A stretch of DNA of 21,859 bases from SSSZ01 sp035345935 (lineage in GTDB: Bacteria; Pseudomonadota; Gammaproteobacteria; Burkholderiales; Rhodocyclaceae), in NCBI GenBank assembly GCA_035345935.1, contig DAORDK010000056.1:1-21859 (forward strand). Direction: 5' to 3'. Below, in pieces: positions 9,701-16,021 of this stretch; position 1 is the first letter of the stretch, and the number at the start of each line of letters is the position of its first letter. The notes beneath the pieces are model-generated. The model did no database searches, was not told where the DNA came from, and saw only the letters and a list, made by a program, of their open reading frames with translations. Position numbers and translations under genes: made by a program.

Positions 9701-11098
9701 TCAGTGCAGCTTGACGTGGGGCTCGGTCCGCCGCGTGATCAGGCGAGCGAGCGTATCCAGCGTCACCTTGACGAAGCCGTGCAAGGCAAGCTCGTGCATC
9801 TTGTACAGAGATCGGTACATGAGGCTGGCGAACTGGCCATCCAGCCACAGATTGCCCCCCACCAGGCTGCCCATCAGATTGCCGACGGTGGAGTATTTGC
9901 CGAGGGAGACGAGAGAACCGAAGTCCCGGTAGCGCCAGGTCCGCAGAGGCTTGCCGGAGAGCCTGGCCTCGACTTGACGCACCAGGTGCGACGCCTGCTG
10001 GTGCGCCGCCTGGGCCCGCGGGGGGACGAGGGTCCCTTCGGGTTTTCCTTCCCACTGGCAGGCGGCACAGTCGCCGAGGGCGAAGATGTCCGGATCGCGG
10101 GTGGTTTGCAAGGTCGGCAGGACGACCAGCTGATTGACGCGATTGCTCTCCAGTCCCCCGAAATCCTTGAGCATCTCGGGTGCCTTGACCCCGGCAGCCC
10201 ACACGACCAGCTCGGCCGGAATGACGTCGCCATCCTTGAGGCGGACGCCGTCCGGGAGCACTTCGGCAACCACGGCATTGGTGCGCACTTCGACGCCGAT
10301 CTTGTCCAGCAAGCGCATCGCGGCGTTGGACACCCGCTCGGGCACCGCCGGCAGGATGCGCTGGGCACCCTCGATGACGACGATGCGGATGTCCTTGCCC
10401 GGATCGATACGGTCGAGGCCGAACGAGACGAGGGCGCGGGTGGTATTGTGGAGCTCGGCGGCGAGTTCGATTCCCGTAGCACCGGCGCCGATGATGGCGA
10501 CGGTGAGCTGGCCGGGCCGCCGCGGTTCGGGTTGGGCATGGGCGCGTATGCAGGCATTGACCATGCGGCGGTGGAAACGGGCTGCCTGGGCCGGGGTTTC
10601 CAGACAGATGGCATGTTCCTTGACTCCCGGGGTGCCGAAGTCGTTGGTCAGGCTACCCACCGAAATGACGAGGGTGTCGTAGCGGAATACGCGGGGGGCG
10701 GCAATGACCTCCTCGCCGTGCTCGTCCACGTAGGGCGCGGTGATGACCAATTTTCTCTTGCGGTCGATGCCGATGACCTCGCCGAAGCGATAACGGTAGC
10801 CGTGCCAGTAAGACTGGGCGAGGTGGTTGAGTTCGTAGGTGCCCAAATCCATACTGCCGGCGGCAATTTCATGCAGGTGGGGCTTCCAGAAATGGGTTCT
10901 GGCCTTCTCGATCAGCGTGACCGAGGCCTTGCCTTTCTTGCCCAGCCGATCGCCGAGCTTGGTGGCCAGTTCCAGACCGCCGGCGCCGCCGCCGACGATC
11001 ACGATCTGATGCAGATGGGCGTCGGGGCCGACGACATTGAAGGGCTCGGGCGCGGCAAAGCCGGCCCCAGGCCCCGGGGTGGGGACACTATTCTCCAT
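9701..11098 (-). CDS. ndh: NADH dehydrogenase type II-like NAD(P)/FAD oxidoreductase
   Basis: The 465-residue protein has two dinucleotide-binding folds. GGGAGG at 36-41 in VIVGGGAGGLELA binds FAD, and GAGATG at 204-209 in IIGAGATGIELAAEL binds NAD(P)H. The conserved FAD contact ALGD (340-343) and a quinone-side RAQAAHQQA motif (361-369) follow. The C-terminal ~70 residues (around 405-455) are amphipathic and could sit on the inner membrane, as in NDH-2. The predicted role is transfer of electrons from NADH to quinone without proton pumping. The ATG at 11098 is chosen because GGAG lies six bases upstream and the Rossmann fold follows ~30 residues later. The frame extends upstream to 11788 but runs antisense to other genes there. 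Related sulfide:quinone reductases are less likely because no matching cysteine pair is seen. Confidence 0.88.
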   Translation of the reverse strand: MENSVPTPGPGAGFAAPEPFNVVGPDAHLHQIVIVGGGAGGLELATKLGDRLGKKGKASVTLIEKARTHFWKPHLHEIAAGSMDLGTYELNHLAQSYWHGYRYRFGEVIGIDRKRKLVITAPYVDEHGEEVIAAPRVFRYDTLVISVGSLTNDFGTPGVKEHAICLETPAQAARFHRRMVNACIRAHAQPEPRRPGQLTVAIIGAGATGIELAAELHNTTRALVSFGLDRIDPGKDIRIVVIEGAQRILPAVPERVSNAAMRLLDKIGVEVRTNAVVAEVLPDGVRLKDGDVIPAELVVWAAGVKAPEMLKDFGGLESNRVNQLVVLPTLQTTRDPDIFALGDCAACQWEGKPEGTLVPPRAQAAHQQASHLVRQVEARLSGKPLRTWRYRDFGSLVSLGKYSTVGNLMGSLVGGNLWLDGQFASLMYRSLYKMHELALHGFVKVTLDTLARLITRRTEPHVKLH

Positions 11099-11165
11099 GG
11101 GGAACTCCAGAATTTTTGCTGTGGTGCAACAATACCTGATTGGCGGCCAAGCTTCCACATCCTGT

Positions 11166-11180
11166 GCCCCGGTCCGGGGC
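11166..11180. other. Palindrome in the 116-bp spacer upstream of the NDH-2-like gene
   Basis: GCCCCGG-T-CCGGGGC is a perfect 7+1+7 inverted repeat. It lies 68 bp upstream of the NDH-2 start and 36 bp past the DUF2721 stop, both on the minus strand. It could fold as a 5-bp stem with a 5-nt loop at the end of the upstream transcript, or serve as an operator for the flavoprotein gene. There is no T-run, so a terminator call is weak. Confidence 0.3.
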
Positions 11181-11214
11181 GGAAATTTGCCACACTCGGC
11201 GACGAATCCAACGC

Positions 11215-11637
11215 TCAGCGATTGCGGTGCGTTCCGGTCTGAACCGCCAGAAACACTTCCCTCAGGAAGAGACCGAGGGCGGCGATCATCGCCGCCATCG
11301 AGAGAATGAACAGGCCAGCCACCAGGCGCGAGAGATCGCTCGCCACCAAGGCTGCGACAAAGGCTCCCGCCACCACCAGGCAGACCAGAAGGGCACTCAG
11401 GACGGCGAAGAAGATGGCCTGGTAGACAATCCGGCTGCGCCGTTCCAGGAGCGCGAGTTCCTCGTCTACCGCCGCACTTGCCTCGGCGAGACGCCCGAAG
11501 AGGGTGCGCCGCCGGTCGACGATGCGTCCCAGACGGCCGTTCAAGGTATTGATCAGCGTAGCGATGGCGGTGAGCAGAAATACCGGCGCCACGGCCAGCT
11601 GGATCACCCGGGAGATGTCGGTCAGATGCGGTTCCAT
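11215..11637 (-). CDS. DUF2721 family membrane protein
   Basis: The 140-residue protein has three predicted membrane segments: ~10-31 (VIQLAVAPVFLLTAIATLIN), ~74-98 and ~105-126. A positively charged, conserved loop NGRLGRIVDRRR (33-44) follows the first segment and is the hallmark of the DUF2721 family. An acidic/basic helical stretch (~48-70, likely coiled) separates it from the last two segments. The function of the family is unknown. The start ATG at 11637 shares its A with the TGA of the upstream S4-domain gene (TGATG), so translation is probably coupled. The frame is open further upstream, but only as a shadow of that gene. Confidence 0.83.
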   Translation of the reverse strand: MEPHLTDISRVIQLAVAPVFLLTAIATLINTLNGRLGRIVDRRRTLFGRLAEASAAVDEELALLERRSRIVYQAIFFAVLSALLVCLVVAGAFVAALVASDLSRLVAGLFILSMAAMIAALGLFLREVFLAVQTGTHRNR

Positions 11638-11855
11638 CAGTCCTGACCCACCAGTTCCACGGTCTGTCCGTAGAACACGACCACCTGTCCCGGACGCAAT
11701 TTGGCCCGCTTGCGGGTCTCGAAGCGACCATCGACCTGGACCAAGCCGTCGGCGATGGCGACATGGGCCGCGCCCCCCGACTCCACAAGGCCCGTCGCCT
11801 TCAACAGTTGGTCCAGCTGTATGGTGTCGCCGCGTATGGCGAAAGTCTGTTTCAT
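11637..11855 (-). CDS. Small S4-domain RNA-binding protein (YbcJ-like)
   Basis: The 72-residue protein is a single S4-like fold: IQLDQLLKATGLVESGGAAHVAIADGLVQVDG followed by a basic R-x-R-x-K segment (ETRKRAKLRPGQ) and a final beta strand. Length and pattern match the YbcJ/RNA-binding S4 family, small stand-alone S4 proteins thought to bind structured RNA, probably ribosomal. ATG at 11855 is the only reasonable start; the Shine-Dalgarno is poor. It is the first gene of a pair with the DUF2721 gene (TGATG overlap). No catalytic domain is attached, so it is not a pseudouridine synthase. Confidence 0.85.
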   Translation of the reverse strand: MKQTFAIRGDTIQLDQLLKATGLVESGGAAHVAIADGLVQVDGRFETRKRAKLRPGQVVVFYGQTVELVGQD

Positions 11856-11963
11856 GACTTTTGGGGCATTTGTGGCCCCGCTGCGAAAGCTCCAGGATAA
11901 CAGGGCAGGCGAACTTGCGGGCCGCCACGGAGTCTCACCCTCAACTCCTGTCGGGAGACCGCC

Positions 11964-12533
11964 ATGTCCGACTCGCCATCAGCCCAGGTTCCGTCCGCCG
12001 TCCCCAACCTTGCCCCCTGGGGCTTCGCCCTCGGAGTTGCCGGCCTGTTTCCCTTCCTCGCCCTGGGCGGTATCGCCCTGCTCGAACCGGCCTATCGGGT
12101 CGCCGTCCACATGCCCCTGGTGGCCTACGGTGCGGTCATCCTGGCCTTCGTCGGAGCGCTGCATTGGGGCATAGGCATGACGCTCCCCGCCGCGGGAGCC
12201 GGCCAGCGCAAGCTGGCGCTGGCCTGGAGCGGCGCCCCGGCCCTGGTCGCCTGGCTGGCGATCATGCTGCCGGTCGGCCTCGATCTCGCCGTGCTGATCG
12301 CGACCTTCTGGGTGCACTTCGCCTTCGACTACCATCTGGCCCGGCAGCTACCCCTCCCGCCCTGGTATCTCCCCCTGCGCGCCGCCCTCACCGTCGGCGC
12401 CACCGCGGCGCTTGCCCTAGCCCTTTCCGTAGGCACCGGGCGCGAGGCGGCTCCCCACCACCCGTTCATGACCGGTGACGAAAGCGCCACCTGCCCGGCC
12501 CAGGATGACCGTCCGCCGGGCTTGGCGATCTGA
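11964..12533 (+). CDS. DUF3429-like multi-pass membrane protein
   Basis: The 189-residue protein has about five hydrophobic segments (~19-40, 50-72, 84-103, 106-122, 136-156). The conserved-looking FVGALHWG motif (62-69) and a PWYLPLR motif (133-139) just before the last segment resemble the DUF3429 family, whose function is unknown. GGGAGA lies seven bases upstream of ATG 11964 and supports the start. After the last membrane segment there is a 33-residue polar tail (REAAPHHPFMTGDES...) that looks unconserved and ends 7 bp from the convergent dehydrogenase gene. It may be a read-out extension created by loss of an earlier stop. The gene is divergent from the S4/DUF2721 pair, with a 108-bp spacer. 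Confidence 0.8.
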   Translation: MSDSPSAQVPSAVPNLAPWGFALGVAGLFPFLALGGIALLEPAYRVAVHMPLVAYGAVILAFVGALHWGIGMTLPAAGAGQRKLALAWSGAPALVAWLAIMLPVGLDLAVLIATFWVHFAFDYHLARQLPLPPWYLPLRAALTVGATAALALALSVGTGREAAPHHPFMTGDESATCPAQDDRPPGLAI

Positions 12534-12540
12534 GGGCCGC

Positions 12541-13497
12541 TTACCCCACAAGGTTGCGCGGCTTACCGGCGACGAAGGCTTCGATATTGTCGATCAGTTG
12601 ATCGGCGAGGGTCTGCATGGCGGGACGGCTGGCCCAGGCGACGTGGGGCGTCAGGAGAAAGTTGGGCAGCGCCAGGAGTTCGGGATTCAGCAGCGGATGG
12701 TCGTCGCTGGGCGGCTCGGCGGTCAGGACGTCGAAGCCGGCACCGGCGATCCAGCCTTCCCGCAGCGCCCGGGCCAAGGCGGCTTCGTCCACCAGGCCGC
12801 CGCGGGCGGTATTGACGAGCAGGGCGGAGGGCTTCATCGCCCGCAATTCCGCGTCGCCGATCAAACCCTGCGTCTCGGGCGTCAGGGGACAGTGCAGGGT
12901 CAGGGCATCGCACTCCCGCAGCACCTCGGCGAAGGCGACATGGCCCGGCCGCAGGGTCGCCGCGCCTTTGCGTTCGGCCCGCAGAACACGCATCCCGAAG
13001 GCCTCGGCCAACCGGATGACGCCGCCGCCCAGACTCCCCCCGCCGACCACCCCCAAGGTCGCTCCGTGGAGGTCGCGAATCGGGTGATCGAATAAGCAGA
13101 ACTGCTCGGTCCGCTGCCAGCGGCCGGCCTGTACCGATAGGCGATAGGCGACCAGGTTGCGGGAGAGGGCGAGCAGCAGCATCAGGGTGTGCTCGGGAAC
13201 GGTGTGCACCGCGTAGCCGCGGATATTGCACACGGCAACCCCTCTCCGGCGGCAGGCCTCCAGATCGACAACATTGGTGCCGGTGGCGGATATCGCCACC
13301 AGCCGCAGGTCGGGCAAGGCATCGATCACCGCGGCAGGCATCGGCGCCTTGTTGGTGATGGCGATCTGGGCGCCGAGCAGACGCTCCACCACCTGATCGG
13401 GCCGGGTTGCCGGATATTCGATCCATTCGTGGTCGCCGGCCGGCCGCCGCAAGCGGGCATCGACCGAATCCCGCTCCAGGCAGACGATGCGAACCAT
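12541..13497 (-). CDS. D-2-hydroxyacid dehydrogenase (glycerate/hydroxypyruvate reductase-like)
   Basis: The 318-residue length is normal for the family. The Rossmann motif GGGSLG (152-157) binds the nicotinamide cofactor. The catalytic triad is complete: R232 in NTARGG, E261 in LTAEPP, and H285 in TPHVAW. The family interconverts 2-oxoacids and D-2-hydroxyacids. The closest pattern I recognise is the HprA/glycerate dehydrogenase group, but substrate cannot be fixed from sequence. ATG 13497 is preferred because it begins a canonical MVRIVCLE beta strand. The longer frame to 13728 overlaps the upstream gene. The ALDH-like gene ends only 13 bp upstream on the same strand, so the two form an operon likely controlled by the divergent IclR regulator. 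Confidence 0.88.
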   Translation of the reverse strand: MVRIVCLERDSVDARLRRPAGDHEWIEYPATRPDQVVERLLGAQIAITNKAPMPAAVIDALPDLRLVAISATGTNVVDLEACRRRGVAVCNIRGYAVHTVPEHTLMLLLALSRNLVAYRLSVQAGRWQRTEQFCLFDHPIRDLHGATLGVVGGGSLGGGVIRLAEAFGMRVLRAERKGAATLRPGHVAFAEVLRECDALTLHCPLTPETQGLIGDAELRAMKPSALLVNTARGGLVDEAALARALREGWIAGAGFDVLTAEPPSDDHPLLNPELLALPNFLLTPHVAWASRPAMQTLADQLIDNIEAFVAGKPRNLVG

Positions 13498-13510
13498 GCG
13501 CTGACCTGCT

Positions 13511-14212
13511 TCAGCCGCCGCGACAGAGCGCCTTCCCGTGGCGCGCGGCGATGGTGCCGATCCGCTCGCCGAGGACGGCATCGCCGCGGTATTCGAGACG
13601 CGCCACCTCGGCGTGGGCGCACAGCCCCTCCACCGCTGCCTCATCGCCCTGGACCAGATTGAGAATTCCTGGCGGCAAGCCGGCGCGGGCGGAGAGTTCG
13701 CAAAAGGCATAGGCGGCCCCGGGAGCACGGGGACTGGGCTTGATCACCGCCGTACCGCCAGCCGCCAGGGCCTCGGCGACCGGGAGCGCGACCGAACCCA
13801 AAGGACTGGCCGCATCGCCGATGACGACCGTGACCCCCGACGAGCCCCGCGTCCCCGGGTGCTCCAGGCCGGCCACAACGGCAGCGATTTCGGCCGCGAC
13901 CACCGCCTCATCGGCGCCGGTTTCCTCGCCGACAAGTCCGGCGAAATGGTCCGCGAGACCGGCCAGCGCCTGGGCGAGGGCGCTGAGCAAGGACTGCCGC
14001 TCCGCCGGGCTCCTGGCGGCCCAGTCGGAACCCGCCGCCCTTGCCGCACCGATGGCGACGGCGGCTTCGTCCGCGCCGGAAAGCGGGACACGGCGCAAGG
14101 CGATACCCGTGACCGGGTTCACGACGTCGAGGAGCCCGTGCCCAAGGGTCAGGTAGGGGTGCCCGTCTATCCAAAGGGGGACGGCCTGAGGCCCTTCCGA
14201 AGTAAATTTCAT
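13511..14212 (-). CDS. ALDH-like protein reduced to the NAD-binding half (no catalytic domain)
   Basis: The 233-residue protein matches the N-terminal half of aldehyde dehydrogenases, which are normally ~450-500 residues. Recognisable parts: VNPVTGIALRRVP (31-43), a helical segment ending in GLVGEETG (92-99), LPVAEALAAGGTAVIKPSPRAPG (143-165) with the cofactor lysine K158, and AGLPPGILNLVQG (177-189). The segment before LPVAEALAAGG is shortened and the PWNFP motif is missing. The protein stops at GKALCRGG, where the ExGGK motif would start, so the catalytic cysteine and Glu are absent. There is no remnant of the missing half downstream: the dehydrogenase gene begins 13 bp later. The clean end, intact frame and tight operon argue for a maintained gene rather than decay. 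Start ATG 14212 has only a weak AGAAAGA Shine-Dalgarno. Function unknown; it could bind NAD or pair with another subunit. Confidence 0.72.
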   Translation of the reverse strand: MKFTSEGPQAVPLWIDGHPYLTLGHGLLDVVNPVTGIALRRVPLSGADEAAVAIGAARAAGSDWAARSPAERQSLLSALAQALAGLADHFAGLVGEETGADEAVVAAEIAAVVAGLEHPGTRGSSGVTVVIGDAASPLGSVALPVAEALAAGGTAVIKPSPRAPGAAYAFCELSARAGLPPGILNLVQGDEAAVEGLCAHAEVARLEYRGDAVLGERIGTIAARHGKALCRGG

Positions 14213-14276
14213 GACTTGAATCTTTCTGCTGGAATGCGCCCGCGGTCAACTGCCATCCCTGACCGCCCATGGTAGT

Positions 14277-14291
14277 ATTGCGCCGCACAAT
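14277..14291. promoter_or_regulatory. Imperfect palindrome, candidate IclR operator
   Basis: ATTGCGC-c-GCACAAT is a 7+1+7 inverted repeat with one mismatch. It lies in the 131-bp spacer between the divergent ALDH-like and IclR genes, the usual place for an autoregulatory IclR operator. It is 52 bp before the proposed TTG start. No clear -35/-10 pair was found for either gene, so the call rests on position and symmetry. Confidence 0.3.
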
Positions 14292-14331
14292 GGGAGTGGC
14301 GGCAGAAGGGCGTCATCCTAACCATGCCGAC

Positions 14332-14339
14332 AAGGGAAG
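14332..14339 (+). promoter_or_regulatory. Shine-Dalgarno that decides the IclR start (TTG 14344)
   Basis: AAGGGAAG ends four bases before TTG 14344 (the AGGG core is seven bases away). The upstream ATG candidates at 14269 and 14290 lack comparable sites and would add 18-25 residues not seen in IclR proteins. Confidence 0.6.
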
Positions 14340-14343
14340 ACAA

Positions 14344-15150
14344 TTGGGCGAAACTGCCAAGAGTACCAGTTCCATCCAGGTCATCGAACGGATGATGTCG
14401 CTGCTCGACGCTCTGGCGGCATCGCCCGATCCCGCCAGCCTCAAGCATCTGGCAGCGGCCACCGGGTTGCACCCATCGACCGCCCACCGCATTCTGTCCG
14501 CCATGGCCGGCTCCCGGTTCGTCGAGCGCCAGGAGGCCGGCAGCTACCGCCTGGGAATCCGGCTGCTGGAGCTGGGAAATCTGGTCAAATCGCGGATCAA
14601 CCTGCGGGAAGTCGCGCAACCTTACATGCAGCGACTCCACGAGGCCATCGGCGAGGCCATCAACCTGGGCATCCGCCACGATGACGAAATCATCTATATC
14701 GAGCGTACGTCGTCCGGCCGCTCTCTGGTCAGGGTGGTCTATCTCGTCGGCGGCCGCGCCCCGCTCCATCTGACTTCGGTGGGGAAACTCTTCCTCGCCG
14801 AGGAATCTTCGGCCGCAGTCCGCGATTATTCCAAGCGAACCGGCCTGCCCGGAAAGACTCCCCACTCCCTGACCTCCCTCGTCAAACTGGAAAAGGAACT
14901 CGACTGGATCCGCCGCCACCAGGTGGCCTACGACAATGAGGAGGCAGAAATGGGCCTCAAGTGCGTCGCCGCCCCCATACGCGACGACGAAGGAGTGATG
15001 GTCGCCGGACTTTCGGTCTCGGCACCGACCGAACGCCACGATCCGGACTGGGTGGCCCAAGTGCGCCAGACGGCGGACCGGATTTCCGCGGCCCTGGGGC
15101 ATTTCGACGACCCCGCGCAGCGTCTGCCGGATACTGCCGGCAAACGCTAA
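14344..15150 (+). CDS. IclR family transcriptional regulator
   Basis: With the TTG start the protein has 268 residues, normal for IclR. A winged helix-turn-helix spans ~8-70, with the recognition region SLKHLAAATGLHPSTAHRIL at 32-51. The GAF-like effector domain follows (~80-255: INLGIRHDDEIIYIER, then HLTSVGKLFLAEES, then CVAAPIRDDEGVMVAGLSVSAPTER). IclR proteins are usually repressors, or activators, of neighbouring catabolic genes in response to small organic acids. It is divergent from the ALDH-like/D-2-hydroxyacid dehydrogenase operon and may regulate it (inference). The open frame extends to ATG 14269, but the added residues are basic and unconserved-looking. Confidence 0.88.
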   Translation: MGETAKSTSSIQVIERMMSLLDALAASPDPASLKHLAAATGLHPSTAHRILSAMAGSRFVERQEAGSYRLGIRLLELGNLVKSRINLREVAQPYMQRLHEAIGEAINLGIRHDDEIIYIERTSSGRSLVRVVYLVGGRAPLHLTSVGKLFLAEESSAAVRDYSKRTGLPGKTPHSLTSLVKLEKELDWIRRHQVAYDNEEAEMGLKCVAAPIRDDEGVMVAGLSVSAPTERHDPDWVAQVRQTADRISAALGHFDDPAQRLPDTAGKR

Positions 15151-15154
15151 GCCA

Positions 15155-15799
15155 TTGCGCTCCGATCTCCCCAGGTTGAAAAGAAGCGCTTTGCGCGCCC
15201 CCTGGGTCCTCGTTTGGATCGCTGCCGCTCTCCCGAATTCGGCCCAGGCCGTATCGCCCGCAGACAAGGCCAAACCGAACTGGAGCGTCGTTTCCGCGAC
15301 CGCGCGCTACGCCCCCAGATTGAGCGAGCTGGACCCGACTACAGGCAAACTCAAGTGGCGCAGCGCTCCTGCCGGAGCGGTTCTGGTGGAAATCCAGGCC
15401 TTGGTCGAAACCAAGCAAAGACGCCTAGACCCTGTCAGGTTTTCCGACATCCGCTTGGCGGTCCGCGCCCCCGCCGGGCGCCCGGCCGATACGACGCTGC
15501 ATCCCATCCTGGCCTTGGGCAGCTGGTCCAACGCCTGCGCCTTCGTCAGCACCGACAGCCTGACCAGCGAACGCTCCGTCAAGATCGAACTGAAGAACGG
15601 GGCAACCCTGGCGTTCAAGCGGCCATCGCAGTCCGAAGTCGAATTTTCGACCACTGGCGCCCGCGCCGCACTCTGCTTTTCCTTTGCCATTCCCACGGAG
15701 GAAACCGGCAAGCTCGCCCTGAGCCTGGGTTCCGCACGGTTTCCGGTGCGCTGGACCTACGATTTCGCTGCCGGATCGTCTCCCGCCAAGCGCCCCTGA
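15155..15799 (+). CDS. Exported protein of unknown function
   Basis: I do not recognise this protein. In the longest form it has 214 residues starting at TTG 15155; TTG 15176 or 15191 are alternatives, the last with a weak GAAAAG site. All give an N-terminal signal peptide: basic residues, then WVLVWIAAAL, then a likely cleavage after AQA (residue 32 in the longest form). The mature part is beta-rich with no transmembrane segment. It contains two cysteines (C128 in SNACAF, C174 in ALCFSF) that could form a disulfide in the periplasm. It begins 4 bp after the IclR stop, so it could be co-transcribed, though a functional link is not obvious. It precedes the PEP-CTERM gene by 222 bp and is separately promoted from it. 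Confidence 0.62.
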   Translation: MRSDLPRLKRSALRAPWVLVWIAAALPNSAQAVSPADKAKPNWSVVSATARYAPRLSELDPTTGKLKWRSAPAGAVLVEIQALVETKQRRLDPVRFSDIRLAVRAPAGRPADTTLHPILALGSWSNACAFVSTDSLTSERSVKIELKNGATLAFKRPSQSEVEFSTTGARAALCFSFAIPTEETGKLALSLGSARFPVRWTYDFAAGSSPAKRP

Positions 15800-15807
15800 A
15801 GCATCCG

Positions 15808-15829
15808 GCGCCTCCTCCCGGGAAGGCGC
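15808..15829 (+). terminator. Hairpin after the exported-protein gene
   Basis: GCGCCT (15808-15813) pairs with AGGCGC (15824-15829), with a self-complementary TCCCGGGA between them. It lies nine bases past the stop codon. The following bases are GCAAAAG, not a T-run, so an intrinsic terminator is only possible. Confidence 0.35.
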
Positions 15830-15878
15830 GCAAAAGCCACTCCAGCATTGGGGGGCCCGATCAGGTCCTCTGGCCCGG

Positions 15879-15923
15879 TGTCGCCGATTCTTACCCCGCC
15901 GCCCTCTTCTGGACGCGGCGACA
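15879..15923. promoter_or_regulatory. Inverted repeat upstream of the sigma-54 promoter, candidate activator site
   Basis: TGTCGCCG (15879-15886) is the exact reverse complement of CGGCGACA (15916-15923), 37 bp centre to centre. Relative to the expected transcription start (~15986), the arms are at about -107 and -66, the usual range for enhancer-binding-protein sites. In PEP-CTERM systems the known sigma-54 activator is PrsR; binding here is inference only. Confidence 0.4.
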
Positions 15924-15958
15924 TGACCAACAAACTGATTATAAAGCCAATATTTTTT

Positions 15959-15975
15959 CTGGCACGGGTCATGCC
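15959..15975 (+). promoter_or_regulatory. Sigma-54 (RpoN) -24/-12 promoter for the PEP-CTERM gene
   Basis: CTGGCACGGGTCATGCC matches the consensus YTGGCACGrNNNTTGCW in all fixed positions except T13 and the final W. The invariant GG (15961-15962) and GC (15973-15974) have the correct spacing. The predicted start is near 15986, giving a ~36-nt leader that contains a tandem TAGGCG repeat (15984-15995) before ATG 16022. RpoN control of exosortase substrates is established for PEP-CTERM bacteria. Confidence 0.75.
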
Positions 15976-16021
15976 TATTACCTTAGGCGTAGGCGAATAA
16001 CCTTTTTTAGCGAGTCTCATC

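Noticed and set aside
9704..11242. A 512-codon open frame on the plus strand opposite the NDH-2-like gene
   Set aside because: The opposite strand encodes a complete two-Rossmann flavoprotein with a Shine-Dalgarno. The plus-strand frame has no recognisable domain and is a GC-rich antisense shadow.
11099..11788. N-terminal extension of the NDH-2 frame
   Set aside because: It is in frame but translates antisense sequence of the DUF2721 and S4 genes; ATG 11098 with GGAG is the clear start.
13498..13728. Upstream extension of the D-2-hydroxyacid dehydrogenase or frameshifted remnant of the ALDH catalytic domain
   Set aside because: The sequence lies within the ALDH-like gene in another frame, and no ExGGK or catalytic Cys motif is seen in any frame.
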